DNA of 64,000 nt. It comes from Streptomyces sp. TSRI0107. Its GTDB lineage: Bacteria; Actinomycetota; Actinomycetes; Streptomycetales; Streptomycetaceae. Position 1 is the stretch's first letter, and every line of letters begins with the position of its first letter. The notes under the pieces are model-generated. The model worked only from the letters and a program-made list of their open reading frames with translations, had not been told where the DNA came from and did no database searches. Both the position numbers and the translations under genes were made by a program. Shown one piece after another: positions 1-9,263 of the stretch. Where the stretch lies: NCBI RefSeq assembly GCF_001905845.1, contig NZ_LIVZ01000004.1, positions 372,001 through 436,000 of the forward strand. Reading direction: 5' to 3'.

Positions 1-1178
1 ACCACCAGCCGGTCGTGCACCAGCGCCAGCGGCACGTCCGAGCCGTCGCACATCACCGCGCGGACGGCGTCGGTGGTCTCGCCCAGCCCGGGCAGCGGGC
101 GGCCGCGCAGCGCGGCGAGCGTCTCGGCCAGCCGGACCGCCTCGATGACATGGGCCGAGGAGACGAGCCGGTCCTCGTCCCGCAGCAGCCCGGCCACCTT
201 GGTCATCCACCGTTCGACGGGCCGGTCCGGCGCGGCGAACAGATGCCCGTACCAGCCCGGCGAGTCGATACCCGCCCCGTACCCGCCGGCTCTCGCCAGC
301 CGCCGGTACGTCCACGGCACCCAGGTCATGTCCGCCTTGACCTTGGGCAGCCCCTTCAGCAGGGCCCGGTCGGCGGCGACGGTGGTCCTCTCCCGCAGGG
401 CGGGCACATGCCAGGCCCCGCAGACCACGGCCACGCCGCCCCCGAACTCGCGCCGCGCCGCACGGACCTGGAGCCGCATGTACGCCTCCCGCACGAGGTC
501 CCGGTCGTGGCCCCCGACGCCGTACACCTCCCGCAGCGACCCCATGGCCTCCTCCAGCGCGGCGAACGGCGCGAACGGGTCCCCGTCACCGGCCCCCCGG
601 TGCTCGACCACGTCCTCCCACCAGCGCTCGGGGTCGTCGTAACCGGCGGCCTCGGCGAGCACGGCCAGCGGATCGACCCGCACATCGGCACCGGCGGCGG
701 ACGGCTCCGGTTCCCCCGCGTGTTCCTCCGCCGTGTCCGCGCCCCACGCCAGCGTGTGCGTGGCCGGCAGGTCGATGAAGCGGGCCGGGACGTCGTGGTC
801 CAGCGCCCAGCGGACCGCCACCCACTCCGGGGAGAACTCGGCCAGCGGCCAGAACGCGGACCGGCCCGGTTCGTCCACGGCGTGGGCGAGGAGGGCGACC
901 GGTGGCCGCATCTCCTCGTCGGCGGCCAGCGGGATCAGCGCGTCGGCCTCGGGCGGGCCCTCGATCAGCACGACCCGGGGCAGCGCCGCGTCCAGCGCCG
1001 CCCGCACGGCCCGCGCCGACCCGGGCCCGTGATGCCGTACGCCGAGCAGCAACGGCTCGACGGAACCGGGCCGTCCACCCGGGGCCGCCGTCCCGTCACG
1101 CCCGACAGCCCCGCCGTTCCCGCCGTTCCCGCCGGTCCCGCCGTTCCCTACCGCCTCACCCCCGTCGACGCCCGTCAC
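1..1178 (-). CDS. DUF5682 family protein (3' end cut by window edge)
   Basis: At least 392 residues are visible in one open frame that runs off the left edge, so the C-terminus is missing. After a Gly/Asn-rich leader of about 40 residues the conserved start LLLGVRHHGPGSARAV is seen, followed by LIEGPPEADALIPLA, which I recognise as the DUF5682 N-terminal signature. The biochemical role of this family is not known. It is usually encoded beside a MoxR ATPase and a von Willebrand A protein, as here (the MoxR gene ends 85 bp upstream, same strand, so one operon). I chose GTG at 1178, preceded by an AGGGGGG stretch; an in-frame GTG at 1205 is the alternative. Confidence 0.75.
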   Translation of the reverse strand, partial: MTGVDGGEAVGNGGTGGNGGNGGAVGRDGTAAPGGRPGSVEPLLLGVRHHGPGSARAVRAALDAALPRVVLIEGPPEADALIPLAADEEMRPPVALLAHAVDEPGRSAFWPLAEFSPEWVAVRWALDHDVPARFIDLPATHTLAWGADTAEEHAGEPEPSAAGADVRVDPLAVLAEAAGYDDPERWWEDVVEHRGAGDGDPFAPFAALEEAMGSLREVYGVGGHDRDLVREAYMRLQVRAARREFGGGVAVVCGAWHVPALRERTTVAADRALLKGLPKVKADMTWVPWTYRRLARAGGYGAGIDSPGWYGHLFAAPDRPVERWMTKVAGLLRDEDRLVSSAHVIEAVRLAETLAALRGRPLPGLGETTDAVRAVMCDGSDVPLALVHDRLV

Positions 1179-1263
1179 ACCGTCCCCCCTCGCCTCCGCG
1201 GCCACCCCAGGTCGTTGCCACTGCCGTTGCCGCCGTTGCCGTTGTTCTCGCCCCCGTTGCCGT

Positions 1264-2385
1264 TCACGCGCTCACCTCCCGGCACGCCCGGTAGAAATCG
1301 GTCCAGCCGTCGCGTTCGCGCACCACCGCCTCCAGGTACTCCTGCCAGACGACCCGGTCGGCCGCCGGGTCGCGGACCACGGCGCCGAGGATGCCCGCGG
1401 CGACGTCGCCCGGCCGCAGCACGCCGTCGCCGAAGTGGGCGGCGAGAGCGAGGCCGTTGGTGACGACGGAGATCGCCTCGGCGGTGGACAGGGTGCCGCT
1501 GGGCGACTTCACCTTCGTCCGGCCGTCGGCGGTGACCCCGTCGCGCAGTTCGCGGAAGACGGTCACGACCCGGCGGATCTCGTCGATGCCGTCGGGCACG
1601 GCCGGCAGGTCGAGGGAGCGGCCGATCTGGCCGACGCGCCGCGAGACGATGTCGACCTCCGCCTCGACGCTCTCCGGCAGCGGCAGCACCACCGTGTTGA
1701 AGCGGCGGCGCAGCGCGCTGGACAGGTCGTTGACCCCGCGGTCGCGGTCGTTGGCCGTGGCGATCAGGTTGAAGCCGCGGACCGCCTGCACCTCCTGGCC
1801 CAGTTCCGGTATCGGCAGCGTCTTCTCCGACAGGATGGTGATCAGCGTGTCCTGCACGTCGGCCGGGATACGGGTCAGTTCCTCGACGCGGACCGTCATC
1901 CCCTCGGCCATGGCCCGCATGACGGGGCTCGGCACCAGCGCGTCCCTGCTCGGGCCGTGGGCGAGCAGCTGCGCGTAGTTCCAGCCGTAGCGGATCGCCT
2001 CCTCCGGGGTGCCGGCCGTGCCCTGCACGAGCAGGGTGGAGTCGCCGCTGACCGCGGCGGCGAGATGTTCGGAGACCCAGGTCTTGGCGGTGCCGGGCAC
2101 ACCGAGCAGGAGCAGGGCACGGTCGGTGGCGAGGGTGGTGACGGCGACCTCGACGAGGCGGCGCGGGCCCACGTACTTCGGTGTGATCACCGTGCCGTCG
2201 GGCAGTGTGCCGCCGAGCAGGTAGGTCGCGACGGCCCACGGCGACAGCTTCCAGCGGGCCGGGCGCGGCCGGTCGTCCTGCGCCGCGAGCGCGGCGAGTT
2301 CGTCCGCGAAGGCGTCCTCGGCGTGCGGCCGCAACGCCTCTCCCGCCGCCGGTCGCACGGGTGTCGGTTCCACGGACACGGACAT
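1264..2385 (-). CDS. MoxR-family AAA+ ATPase
   Basis: 373-residue AAA+ ATPase. Walker A GVPGTAKT is at residues 95-102; a Walker B/sensor region follows, with EELTRIPADVQDTL and then the sensor-1 stretch NLIATANDRDRG; the arginine-finger end SSALRRRFNTV follows. MoxR ATPases act as chaperone-like remodellers of metal- or VWA-containing partners; here the partner candidates are the DUF5682 protein downstream and probably a VWA protein beyond the window. The start at 2385 is set by a strong GGAGGGGG ribosome site; an upstream in-frame ATG at 2532 would cross the divergent promoter region. A DNA-damage-type promoter lies about 45 nt upstream. Confidence 0.85.
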   Translation of the reverse strand: MSVSVEPTPVRPAAGEALRPHAEDAFADELAALAAQDDRPRPARWKLSPWAVATYLLGGTLPDGTVITPKYVGPRRLVEVAVTTLATDRALLLLGVPGTAKTWVSEHLAAAVSGDSTLLVQGTAGTPEEAIRYGWNYAQLLAHGPSRDALVPSPVMRAMAEGMTVRVEELTRIPADVQDTLITILSEKTLPIPELGQEVQAVRGFNLIATANDRDRGVNDLSSALRRRFNTVVLPLPESVEAEVDIVSRRVGQIGRSLDLPAVPDGIDEIRRVVTVFRELRDGVTADGRTKVKSPSGTLSTAEAISVVTNGLALAAHFGDGVLRPGDVAAGILGAVVRDPAADRVVWQEYLEAVVRERDGWTDFYRACREVSA

Positions 2386-2428
2386 GGCGAAGATCCCCCT
2401 CCAGCTCGGCCGGTTCGGTCTGCCATCA

Positions 2429-2451
2429 ACCGTGCACCACACCACTGACAA
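2429..2451 (-). promoter_or_regulatory. RecA-NDp/PafBC-type promoter of the moxR operon
   Basis: On the minus strand TTGTCAGTG (2451-2443) is followed by 8 nt and CACGGT (2434-2429). The -35 half matches the RecA-NDp consensus TTGTCRGTG exactly; the -10 keeps only the A and final T of TANNNT. It would give a leader of roughly 35-40 nt before the MoxR start at 2385. This motif is known in mycobacteria as the LexA-independent DNA-damage promoter recognised through PafBC. Function here is inferred. Confidence 0.6.
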
Positions 2452-2500
2452 TCCGTTCCGACCTGCGCGAACGCGTTCACGGCGGCGCTCGCCGAGCCGA

Positions 2501-2523
2501 TTGTCAGTGGCGGGACTTACCTT
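2501..2523 (+). promoter_or_regulatory. RecA-NDp/PafBC-type promoter of the SWIM gene
   Basis: TTGTCAGTG (2501-2509), spacer of 8 nt, TACCTT (2518-2523): a full match to TTGTCRGTG-N8-TANNNT. The start codon of the SWIM gene is at 2531, 7 nt after the -10, so the transcript should be leaderless. The motif faces a second copy on the other strand (2451-2443), making a perfect 12-bp inverted repeat at 2442-2453 and 2499-2510. Confidence 0.75.
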
Positions 2524-2530
2524 CGATGAC

Positions 2531-3883
2531 ATGACTCAGCAGGGGGTGCGCTGGACGGCGGACCAGGTGCTGGCACTGGCGCCTGACGCCGCGTCACGCA
2601 AGGCGGGCGGCAAACTCGGGGCGGCCGGGCCGTGGTCCGAGACGGGGACGGACGGGGGGACGGTGTGGGGGCTGTGCAAGGGGAGCGGCAGCAAGCCGTA
2701 TCAGACGGTCGTCGATGTCACGGACGCGTCGCGCCCCGCGTTCACGTGCGGTTGCCCGAGCCGGAAGTTCCCGTGCAAGCACGCGCTCGGACTGCTGCTG
2801 CTGTGGGCCGGCGGGGACGTCGCGGAGGCACAGGGCCGGGCACCGGAGTGGGCCGGGGAGTGGCTGGCCGGCAGACGACGGCGCGCGGCGGAGCGGGACG
2901 CGGCCGACGCGGGGGGTTCCGCGCCCGGTCCGGGTGATCCGGAGGCGGCGCGGCGCCGGGCGGAGCGCCGGGCCGAGCGGGTCACGGCGGGCGCGACGGA
3001 GCTGGAGCACCGTCTGGCGGACCTGCTGCGCGGCGGCCTGGCCGCGGCCGAGCAGGCGGGGTACGGGCTGTGGGAGGAGACCGCGGCCCGCATGGTCGAC
3101 GCCCAGGCTCCCGGGCTCGCCTCACGGGTCCGGGAACTGGGGGCGATCCCGGCGTCGGGGCCGGACTGGCCGGTGCGTCTGCTGGAGGAGTGCGCGCTGC
3201 TGCATCTCCTCGACCAGGGCTGGCTGCGGCGCGAGCACCTGCCGGGCGCCCTGGCGGCGACGGTCCGCTCCCGTGTCGGGCTGCCCGCGTCGGCGGACGG
3301 CCCGCCGGTGCGCGACCACTGGCTGGTCCTCGCCCAGTACGACGTGGCGGACAGCCGTCTGACGACCCGCCGGATCTGGCTGTACGGCGCCGAGTCGCGC
3401 CGCACCGCGCTGCTCCTGTCGTACGGCGCCGCCGGCCGCGCGCCGGAGCTGGCGCTGCCGGTCGGGCTCACCCTGGACGCGGAGCTGTCCGCCTACCCGG
3501 GCGCGGGACAGCCGCGGGCGTCCCTGGGCGAACGGTTCGCGCCCCCCGCGCCGTCGGCGATACGGCCACCGGGCGTGACGACGGCCGAGGCTGCCGCCCG
3601 TTACGGCGAGGCGCTGCGGGACGACCCGTGGCTGGACTCGGTCCCGGTCACCCTCGACCGGGTGGTGCCGGCCCCGGACGGCGACTCCTGGCAGCTGGCC
3701 GACGCGGACCAGGACACCGCCCTGCCGCTGACGCCGTCGGCCCGCTCCCGGCCCGGCCTGTGGCGCCTGGTCGCGCTCTCGGGCGGCGCCCCGGTCACCG
3801 TCTTCGGCGAATGCGGCCACCAGGGCTTCACCCCCCTGACGGCCTGGCCGCGGGGTGCCGGGGAGGCGGTGCCCCTGCACTGA
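2531..3883 (+). CDS. SWIM zinc-finger protein
   Basis: 450 residues. The SWIM motif CxC-x6-CxH is at C73, C75, C82 and H84 and would bind one zinc ion; SWIM domains mediate DNA or protein binding. The remaining sequence has no motif I recognise. The gene is divergent from the MoxR gene and followed after 110 bp by a DUF5691 gene; SWIM, DUF5691, MoxR and DUF5682 genes commonly cluster in actinomycetes. The start ATG at 2531 has no Shine-Dalgarno, consistent with the leaderless promoter at 2501-2523; an upstream in-frame ATG at 2384 would read through the control region and is unlikely. Confidence 0.8.
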   Translation: MTQQGVRWTADQVLALAPDAASRKAGGKLGAAGPWSETGTDGGTVWGLCKGSGSKPYQTVVDVTDASRPAFTCGCPSRKFPCKHALGLLLLWAGGDVAEAQGRAPEWAGEWLAGRRRRAAERDAADAGGSAPGPGDPEAARRRAERRAERVTAGATELEHRLADLLRGGLAAAEQAGYGLWEETAARMVDAQAPGLASRVRELGAIPASGPDWPVRLLEECALLHLLDQGWLRREHLPGALAATVRSRVGLPASADGPPVRDHWLVLAQYDVADSRLTTRRIWLYGAESRRTALLLSYGAAGRAPELALPVGLTLDAELSAYPGAGQPRASLGERFAPPAPSAIRPPGVTTAEAAARYGEALRDDPWLDSVPVTLDRVVPAPDGDSWQLADADQDTALPLTPSARSRPGLWRLVALSGGAPVTVFGECGHQGFTPLTAWPRGAGEAVPLH

Positions 3884-3993
3884 GGCCGCAGCCCTCCTCG
3901 CCGTCCCGGCAGGCGTGTCCGTCCCGCCGCGCGGACACCCGCCACCGATGGGCCCTCGACCACTCCGGCAAGCGCCCGGAGGAAAGGAACCTC

Positions 3994-5646
3994 GTGACCA
4001 GGACCTCCGCTCCCGCGCATCCACCCGCCCCGGGCACCTGGGAGGAGCTCGTCACCGCCGCGCTGCTCGGCACGGAGCGCCGTACGCCACCCGGCGTCGC
4101 GCCGGGCCCCCAGGCTCCGGCGGCACTGCTGGACGCGGCCGCCGTGGAGACCGTACGGAGACGTGCCGGGCTGCGCCCCGCGCGGGCGGCGCGGCGCCCG
4201 GAACCGGCACCCGAGGACCCGCGCCCGGCGCTGCCCGCCCCGGCGGCCCGCAGGCTCGCGATGCTGCTCGCCGACCGGTCCGGTACGGCGGGCGGCGGGC
4301 GCCGGGGCAGCGCACCCGATCTGATGGAGCTGCTGCCGCAGTGGCTGGCGACGGCCAACGCCCGCGGCTTCGCGGCACCACCACAAGCTCTGCCCGCGCT
4401 GCTGGACGCGGCCCGGGGACGCACGGACCTGCGGCCGGCGGCGCTGGCGTTCGCGGGGCCGCGCGCCCTGTGGCTGGCCCGGCTGAACCCGGACTGGCGG
4501 TTCGCCCTGCGCTCGGCACCCGGAGGCGACGCGGCGCTCCCCCGGCCGACGGACGCGGACGGGGTGCGGCGGCTGTGGCAGGAGGGCCTTTTCGCCGAGC
4601 GGGTCGCCCTGCTGGCGTCGGTCCGGGCGCACGATCCGGCGGCCGCGCGCGAGCTGCTGGCCGGGACCTGGCCGACCGAGCGCGCGGAGGACCGGCTGAT
4701 GTTCCTGGACTCGCTGCGCACCGGGCTGAGCCCCGAGGACGAGCCGTTCCTGGAGCAGGCGCTCGCCGACCGGAGCCGCAACGTCCGGGCGACGGCGGCG
4801 GAACTGCTGTCGGCGCTGCCGGGCTCGGCGCTGGCCGGGCGGATGGCGTCCCGCGCGGCGGCCTGCGTGGCCGTCGACCACACCGCCGACACCCCGACGC
4901 TCGTCGTCGAGGCACCGCACGAGTGCGACGCCGGCATGGAGCGCGACGGCGTGATCGCCAAGGCCCCGGCGGGGCGGGGCGAGCGGTCGTGGTGGCTCGG
5001 ACAGCTGGTGGAGTCGGCGCCGCTCGCGACCTGGCCGGCCCGGCTGGGCGGCCGTACGCCCAGGGAGATCCTGGCCCTGCCGGTCACGGACGACTGGCGG
5101 AGCGAACTACATGCCGCCTGGTGCCGGGCGGCGGTCCGGCAGCGGGACCCCGAGTGGTCCAGAGCCCTCCTCGGTGCCCCCTCGTCACCCGAGGCGGGCG
5201 GCCCGGGGGCGGTGTCCCTGGCCGAGCGGTCCAAGCTGCTGGGCACGCTCGACGCGGACGAACGGGCCGCGTGGGTGGCGGGGTTCATCGCGGCCCACGG
5301 CCTGTCGGAGGCGTTCCAGCTGCTCGGGGTGTGCGCGGTGCCGTGGGCCGCGCCACTGGGGCGGGCGGTGGTCGACGCGCTGAACATCGCGCGTGACGCG
5401 GGGAGTTATCCGTGGAGCTTCAGCGGGGTGATGGGACTGGCCGAACGCTGCCTGGACCCGTCGGAGGCACGCCGCCTCGACGGCCTCCTGGCCGCACCGG
5501 AGGAAGCGGAGGACGCGTCACCGGGGGCGGGCGGGTACTGGGCCGAGGCGTTCCAGCGTCTGGTGACCACGCTGCGGCTGCGGGCGGCGATGGCCGAGGA
5601 GCTGGGACCGGCGCCGGCCGGCGGCGAAGCTCCGTCCGGCGCTTGA
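3994..5646 (+). CDS. DUF5691 family protein
   Basis: 550 residues. The N-terminal block WEELVTAALLGTERR is the family signature. The middle is helical and repeat-like (HEAT-like character around EPFLEQALADRSRNVRAT), suggesting a scaffold; no catalytic motif is seen. The GTG start at 3994 is chosen from GGAGG at 3978-3982 and the match of the N-terminus to the family. It follows the SWIM gene by 110 bp in the same direction and probably shares its transcript, although a GTGTCCG/CGGACAC hairpin lies in the gap. Function is unknown; the context suggests a partner of the MoxR system. Confidence 0.75.
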   Translation: MTRTSAPAHPPAPGTWEELVTAALLGTERRTPPGVAPGPQAPAALLDAAAVETVRRRAGLRPARAARRPEPAPEDPRPALPAPAARRLAMLLADRSGTAGGGRRGSAPDLMELLPQWLATANARGFAAPPQALPALLDAARGRTDLRPAALAFAGPRALWLARLNPDWRFALRSAPGGDAALPRPTDADGVRRLWQEGLFAERVALLASVRAHDPAAARELLAGTWPTERAEDRLMFLDSLRTGLSPEDEPFLEQALADRSRNVRATAAELLSALPGSALAGRMASRAAACVAVDHTADTPTLVVEAPHECDAGMERDGVIAKAPAGRGERSWWLGQLVESAPLATWPARLGGRTPREILALPVTDDWRSELHAAWCRAAVRQRDPEWSRALLGAPSSPEAGGPGAVSLAERSKLLGTLDADERAAWVAGFIAAHGLSEAFQLLGVCAVPWAAPLGRAVVDALNIARDAGSYPWSFSGVMGLAERCLDPSEARRLDGLLAAPEEAEDASPGAGGYWAEAFQRLVTTLRLRAAMAEELGPAPAGGEAPSGA

Positions 5647-5653
5647 CGAGGGG

Positions 5654-6070
<417 letters not shown>

Positions 6071-6451
6071 CACTGCCTCCATGAAGCGACTACATCCATC
6101 CGTACCGTCAAGCACCGCACACATCACATATGCCGCACTTGTGGCGCCCCTCACACACGCGCTGCGCGCGCACCGCGCGGTCCGCCACCACCGGGAAGTG
6201 AACGAACGTTATCTCCAGCATCCCGCAACCGGCAGTTTCGCGGTGGAGAGCGAGGGGGAAATCACACGTGGGACACATTCGCAGCGCACCGTTCCGAGCC
6301 CTCGCGGCCCACCCGCCGCGGCAGCCGACGACCCGCGGGCCGGGCCGGGACCCTGCGCGACGGGAGCCGCGTCGCCCACCTCCGCCGCGGCCTCCCCCAA
6401 GGGCATACGGGGGCCGGAGCCGTCCTCCCGCGTGCCGACAGGAGGTCGGCC
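6071..6451. other. Intergenic region with no recognised gene
   Basis: 381 bp between two divergent genes. It must contain the promoters of the B12-binding subunit (minus) and of the hydrolase (plus), but I cannot assign either with confidence. A GAAC-GAAC-GTTA stretch near 6199-6212 only partly resembles the actinobacterial SOS box. No hairpin with a T-tract is seen. Confidence 0.4.
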
Positions 6452-7387
6452 ATGAAGGCCTTACCGATCATCGGGGCACTTCCGCCCCTTCCTTCACTGC
6501 CGCTGCCATCCGTCCGCCGCCTCCTCCCCGGCGGCCTGACCGGCCTGTCCACGGCGCTCCTGAAGGCGACCGCCCTGGAGATCGCGATCCTCGCGGGCCA
6601 CCTCCTGCTCTACCCCTCCGGCATCACCCAGGAACGCCGCCCCTCGGCCCCGCCATCGCCGTCACGGTCCCCCGGGACGGCGCCCTTGCGGCTGCCGACG
6701 CAGGACCGGCCGCCGGTCGTCCTGCTGCACGGGTTCATCGACAACCGCTCGGTCTTCGTCCTGCTGCGCCGCAGCCTCGCCCAGCACGGCGGACAGCGGG
6801 TCGAATCGCTCAACTACTCACCGCTCACCTGTGACATCCGCACCGCGGCCGCCCTGCTCGGCCGGCACATCGAGGAGATCTGCGAGCGCACGGGCAGCGA
6901 ACGGGCGGACGTGGTCGGCCACAGCCTCGGCGGCCTGATCGCGCGCTACTACGTGCAGCGGCTCGGCGGCGACCACCGCGTGCGCACACTGGTCACGCTC
7001 GGCACCCCGCACTCCGGCACCCGGGTCGCGCGGCTCGCCAACGCGCACCCGATCGCACGGCAGATGCGCCCCGGCTCCGACGTGCTGGAGGAACTGGCGG
7101 GGCCCGCGCCCGGCTGCCGTACGCGGTTCGTCAGCTTCTGGAGCGATCTCGACCATGTGATGGACCCGCCGGAGGCCGCCCGCCTCGACCACCCCGACCT
7201 GACGACCCGCAACATCCGGGTGACCGGCATCGGGCATCTCGCGCTGCCCGTGCACCCGGCCGTCGCCTCCGTCGTACGGCAGGTTCTCGACGAGGCGCAT
7301 CAGACGGATTCGGGCACCACCGCGGACGCCATCGCGAACGCCGCTCCGGACACCGCTCCGGACACCGGCGGCATCACCGTGGCCTGA
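6452..7387 (+). CDS. Alpha/beta-hydrolase, lipase-like
   Basis: 311 residues. After a hydrophobic N-terminal segment (about residues 28-54, membrane anchor or uncleaved signal) the lipase landmarks follow: oxyanion-loop HG at 93-94 and nucleophile elbow GHSLGG with Ser158. TLGTPHSG is typical of triacylglycerol lipases and PGAP1-like acyltransferases; the C-terminal GHLALPVHP likely carries the catalytic His. Substrate unknown; a cell-envelope or secreted lipase is the best guess. ATG at 6452 is preceded by GGAGG. It stands alone between divergent icmB and the M23 peptidase gene. Confidence 0.75.
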   Translation: MKALPIIGALPPLPSLPLPSVRRLLPGGLTGLSTALLKATALEIAILAGHLLLYPSGITQERRPSAPPSPSRSPGTAPLRLPTQDRPPVVLLHGFIDNRSVFVLLRRSLAQHGGQRVESLNYSPLTCDIRTAAALLGRHIEEICERTGSERADVVGHSLGGLIARYYVQRLGGDHRVRTLVTLGTPHSGTRVARLANAHPIARQMRPGSDVLEELAGPAPGCRTRFVSFWSDLDHVMDPPEAARLDHPDLTTRNIRVTGIGHLALPVHPAVASVVRQVLDEAHQTDSGTTADAIANAAPDTAPDTGGITVA

Positions 7388-7568
7388 GCATCCCCCACCC
7401 CAGGAAACCCTCCAGGGACCTCAACACCCGGTTGTCACAGCCCGTTCACCGACGTCGAAAAGCCGTAAGAAATCGAACGCTCACCGAACACAAAGCCAAA
7501 GTCGTGCCCGCCCTCCCCCGAAACACGGCCGAATGCCCGTTTCCCCCGCGCACGAAACCTGCCGAAGA

Positions 7569-7598
7569 TTGTCGTGCCCGCGTACCGCCGGGTACAGT
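7569..7598 (+). promoter_or_regulatory. Candidate promoter of the M23 peptidase gene
   Basis: TTGTCG (7569-7574), 18-nt spacer, TACAGT (7593-7598). Spacing and sequences fit a housekeeping promoter and would give a leader of about 40 nt. Confidence 0.4.
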
Positions 7599-7646
7599 CG
7601 CCGCACTGCTCTGGCAGCCCCTGTTGTCGAGGCGAAAGAGAAGTTG

Positions 7647-9191
7647 GTGAACGACCGTCACCCGTCGGGGAGTATGACCACCCCGGCTCCGGCTTCCGAC
7701 GCCGCCTCGGCGCCCTATGCGTCGTACGGCACCCAGGAAGCCCCTTACGGCGACCTCACCACATACGGCGGCTATCAGGCCAGCGGTTTTGACGCCGCCG
7801 GCCACCCGACCGGGCCCACCACGACGTTCCAGGCGGACCCGCTCTTCGGCGATCTGAACGCGGGCGGCCACGAGACCGGCGCGTACGACGCGACCCAGTG
7901 GTCCACCGGCAGCCACCAGACCCTAGGCCAGGACCCGTACGCGGCCCAGCACCACGCCGCCTACGACACGGGCGCCTACGACAGCACCACCTGGGCGACC
8001 GGCTACCAGCAGTTCGGCGGCATCCCGCACCAGTCCACGGCCCCCGACGTCAGCGGCCAGTGGGACGCGAGCGCCTGGCTGCAGCCCGAGCAGTCCGGCG
8101 GTCCGGCCGACCAGACCCAGCAGTGGGAGTGGGGCACGCAGGCCTTCGACACCGGGGCGTACGACGCCACGCAGTGGAACACCGACGGCGGCGAGCCCGA
8201 GCAGCAGGCGACGGCCACCTTCGACCAGGTCGCGTACGAGGGCACCCCCGCTTACGAGGACACCCCGTCGCACGAGGACGCCACCGGTTCCGGCTACGAC
8301 GACGGCACCTCCTACGAGGAGCACGGGCAAACCGTTCCTCCGGAGGACGGCCCGGCCGCCACCGGCGAACTTCCCACCGTCACCACGCTCCTCGACGACC
8401 AGGAGGAGAGTACCCCCGCCCCGGTCGGGCGCGCGGCCTCCCGCAGCGGCTCCCGCTCCCGCCGCCGTACGCCCGCCAAACGGTCCGCGCTGCTGACCGT
8501 CGCCGTGCCGTCGGCGTGTGTGATGGGCGTCGCGGGCATCGCGGCCGCCTCTGTCGGAACCTTCTCCTCCGACGACGCCCAGGAGTCCTCGACGACCGCG
8601 GCCGACGCCCAGCCGGTGAAACCGTCCGCGGCCAACAACAAGCTGGACACCCAACTGGAAAGCCTCTCCGCGGAGGCCGACGACTTCGCCGACCGGGCCA
8701 GCCGGACCCAGGAGCGCATCGACCTCAAGGCCCAGCAGGAGGCCGAGCGCAAGCGCGCCGCCGAGGAGGCCGCCCGCAAGGAGCGGCTCCGCCCGAAGTT
8801 CGCCCTCCCGGTCGCCCAGCACGGACTCAGCGCCTACTACGGCCAGTCCGGCATCAACTGGATGTCCCTGCACACCGGCATCGACTTCCCGGTGGCCTAC
8901 GGCACGACCGTGATGGCCGCGACCGACGGCACCGTCCGCACCGAGTGGAACAGCGCCTACGGCAACATGATGATCGTGACCGCCAAGGACGGCACGGAGA
9001 CCTGGTACTGCCACCTCTCCACGTACCGCGTCGCCTCCGGTACGACCGTCAAGGCCGGCGACCCGATCGCGTACTCCGGCAACTCCGGCAACTCCACCGG
9101 CCCGCACCTGCACTTCGAGGTCCGCCCGGGCGGTGGTTCGGCCATAGACCCGCTGTCCTGGCTGCGCAGCCACGGACTGGAGCCCTCGTAG
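7647..9191 (+). CDS. Membrane-anchored M23 peptidase (LytM-type cell-wall hydrolase)
   Basis: 514 residues. The N-terminal 270 residues are acidic, Gly/Thr/Tyr-rich and low in complexity, with three copies of a motif like DTGAYDATQWNT. A basic stretch and one membrane segment (ALLTVAVPSACVMGVAGIA) follow, then a short coiled coil with QQEAERKRAAEEAARKE, and a C-terminal M23 domain with HTGIDF and GPHLHFEV, which hold the zinc ligands. It should cut peptidoglycan cross-bridges outside the membrane. GTG at 7647 is chosen (GAGAAG upstream); ATG at 7674 with GGGGAG is equally possible. The unusual cytoplasmic region may be a regulatory or phase-separating arm. Confidence 0.85.
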   Translation: MNDRHPSGSMTTPAPASDAASAPYASYGTQEAPYGDLTTYGGYQASGFDAAGHPTGPTTTFQADPLFGDLNAGGHETGAYDATQWSTGSHQTLGQDPYAAQHHAAYDTGAYDSTTWATGYQQFGGIPHQSTAPDVSGQWDASAWLQPEQSGGPADQTQQWEWGTQAFDTGAYDATQWNTDGGEPEQQATATFDQVAYEGTPAYEDTPSHEDATGSGYDDGTSYEEHGQTVPPEDGPAATGELPTVTTLLDDQEESTPAPVGRAASRSGSRSRRRTPAKRSALLTVAVPSACVMGVAGIAAASVGTFSSDDAQESSTTAADAQPVKPSAANNKLDTQLESLSAEADDFADRASRTQERIDLKAQQEAERKRAAEEAARKERLRPKFALPVAQHGLSAYYGQSGINWMSLHTGIDFPVAYGTTVMAATDGTVRTEWNSAYGNMMIVTAKDGTETWYCHLSTYRVASGTTVKAGDPIAYSGNSGNSTGPHLHFEVRPGGGSAIDPLSWLRSHGLEPS

Positions 9192-9229
9192 CCTTCCGCG
9201 CCGCCGGCCCCCGCCCGCTCCGGGCCCGC

Positions 9230-9255
9230 AGCCCCCGCCGTGTCCGGCGGGGGCT
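9230..9255. terminator. Bidirectional terminator hairpin
   Basis: Arms AGCCCCCGCCG (9230-9240) and CGGCGGGGGCT (9245-9255) pair perfectly around a 4-nt loop, between the converging M23 and pcrA genes. It is followed by CTCTCTC on the plus strand. Confidence 0.7.
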
Positions 9256-9263
9256 CTCTCACG

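Noticed and set aside
2384..2530. In-frame N-terminal extension of the SWIM gene (ATG at 2384)
   Set aside because: It would translate the divergent promoter region and adds basic, non-conserved residues; the -10 at 2518-2523 implies a start at 2531.
6195..6215. GAAC-N4-GTTA, resembling the LexA (SOS) box
   Set aside because: The second half-site is incomplete and neither neighbour is a known SOS gene.
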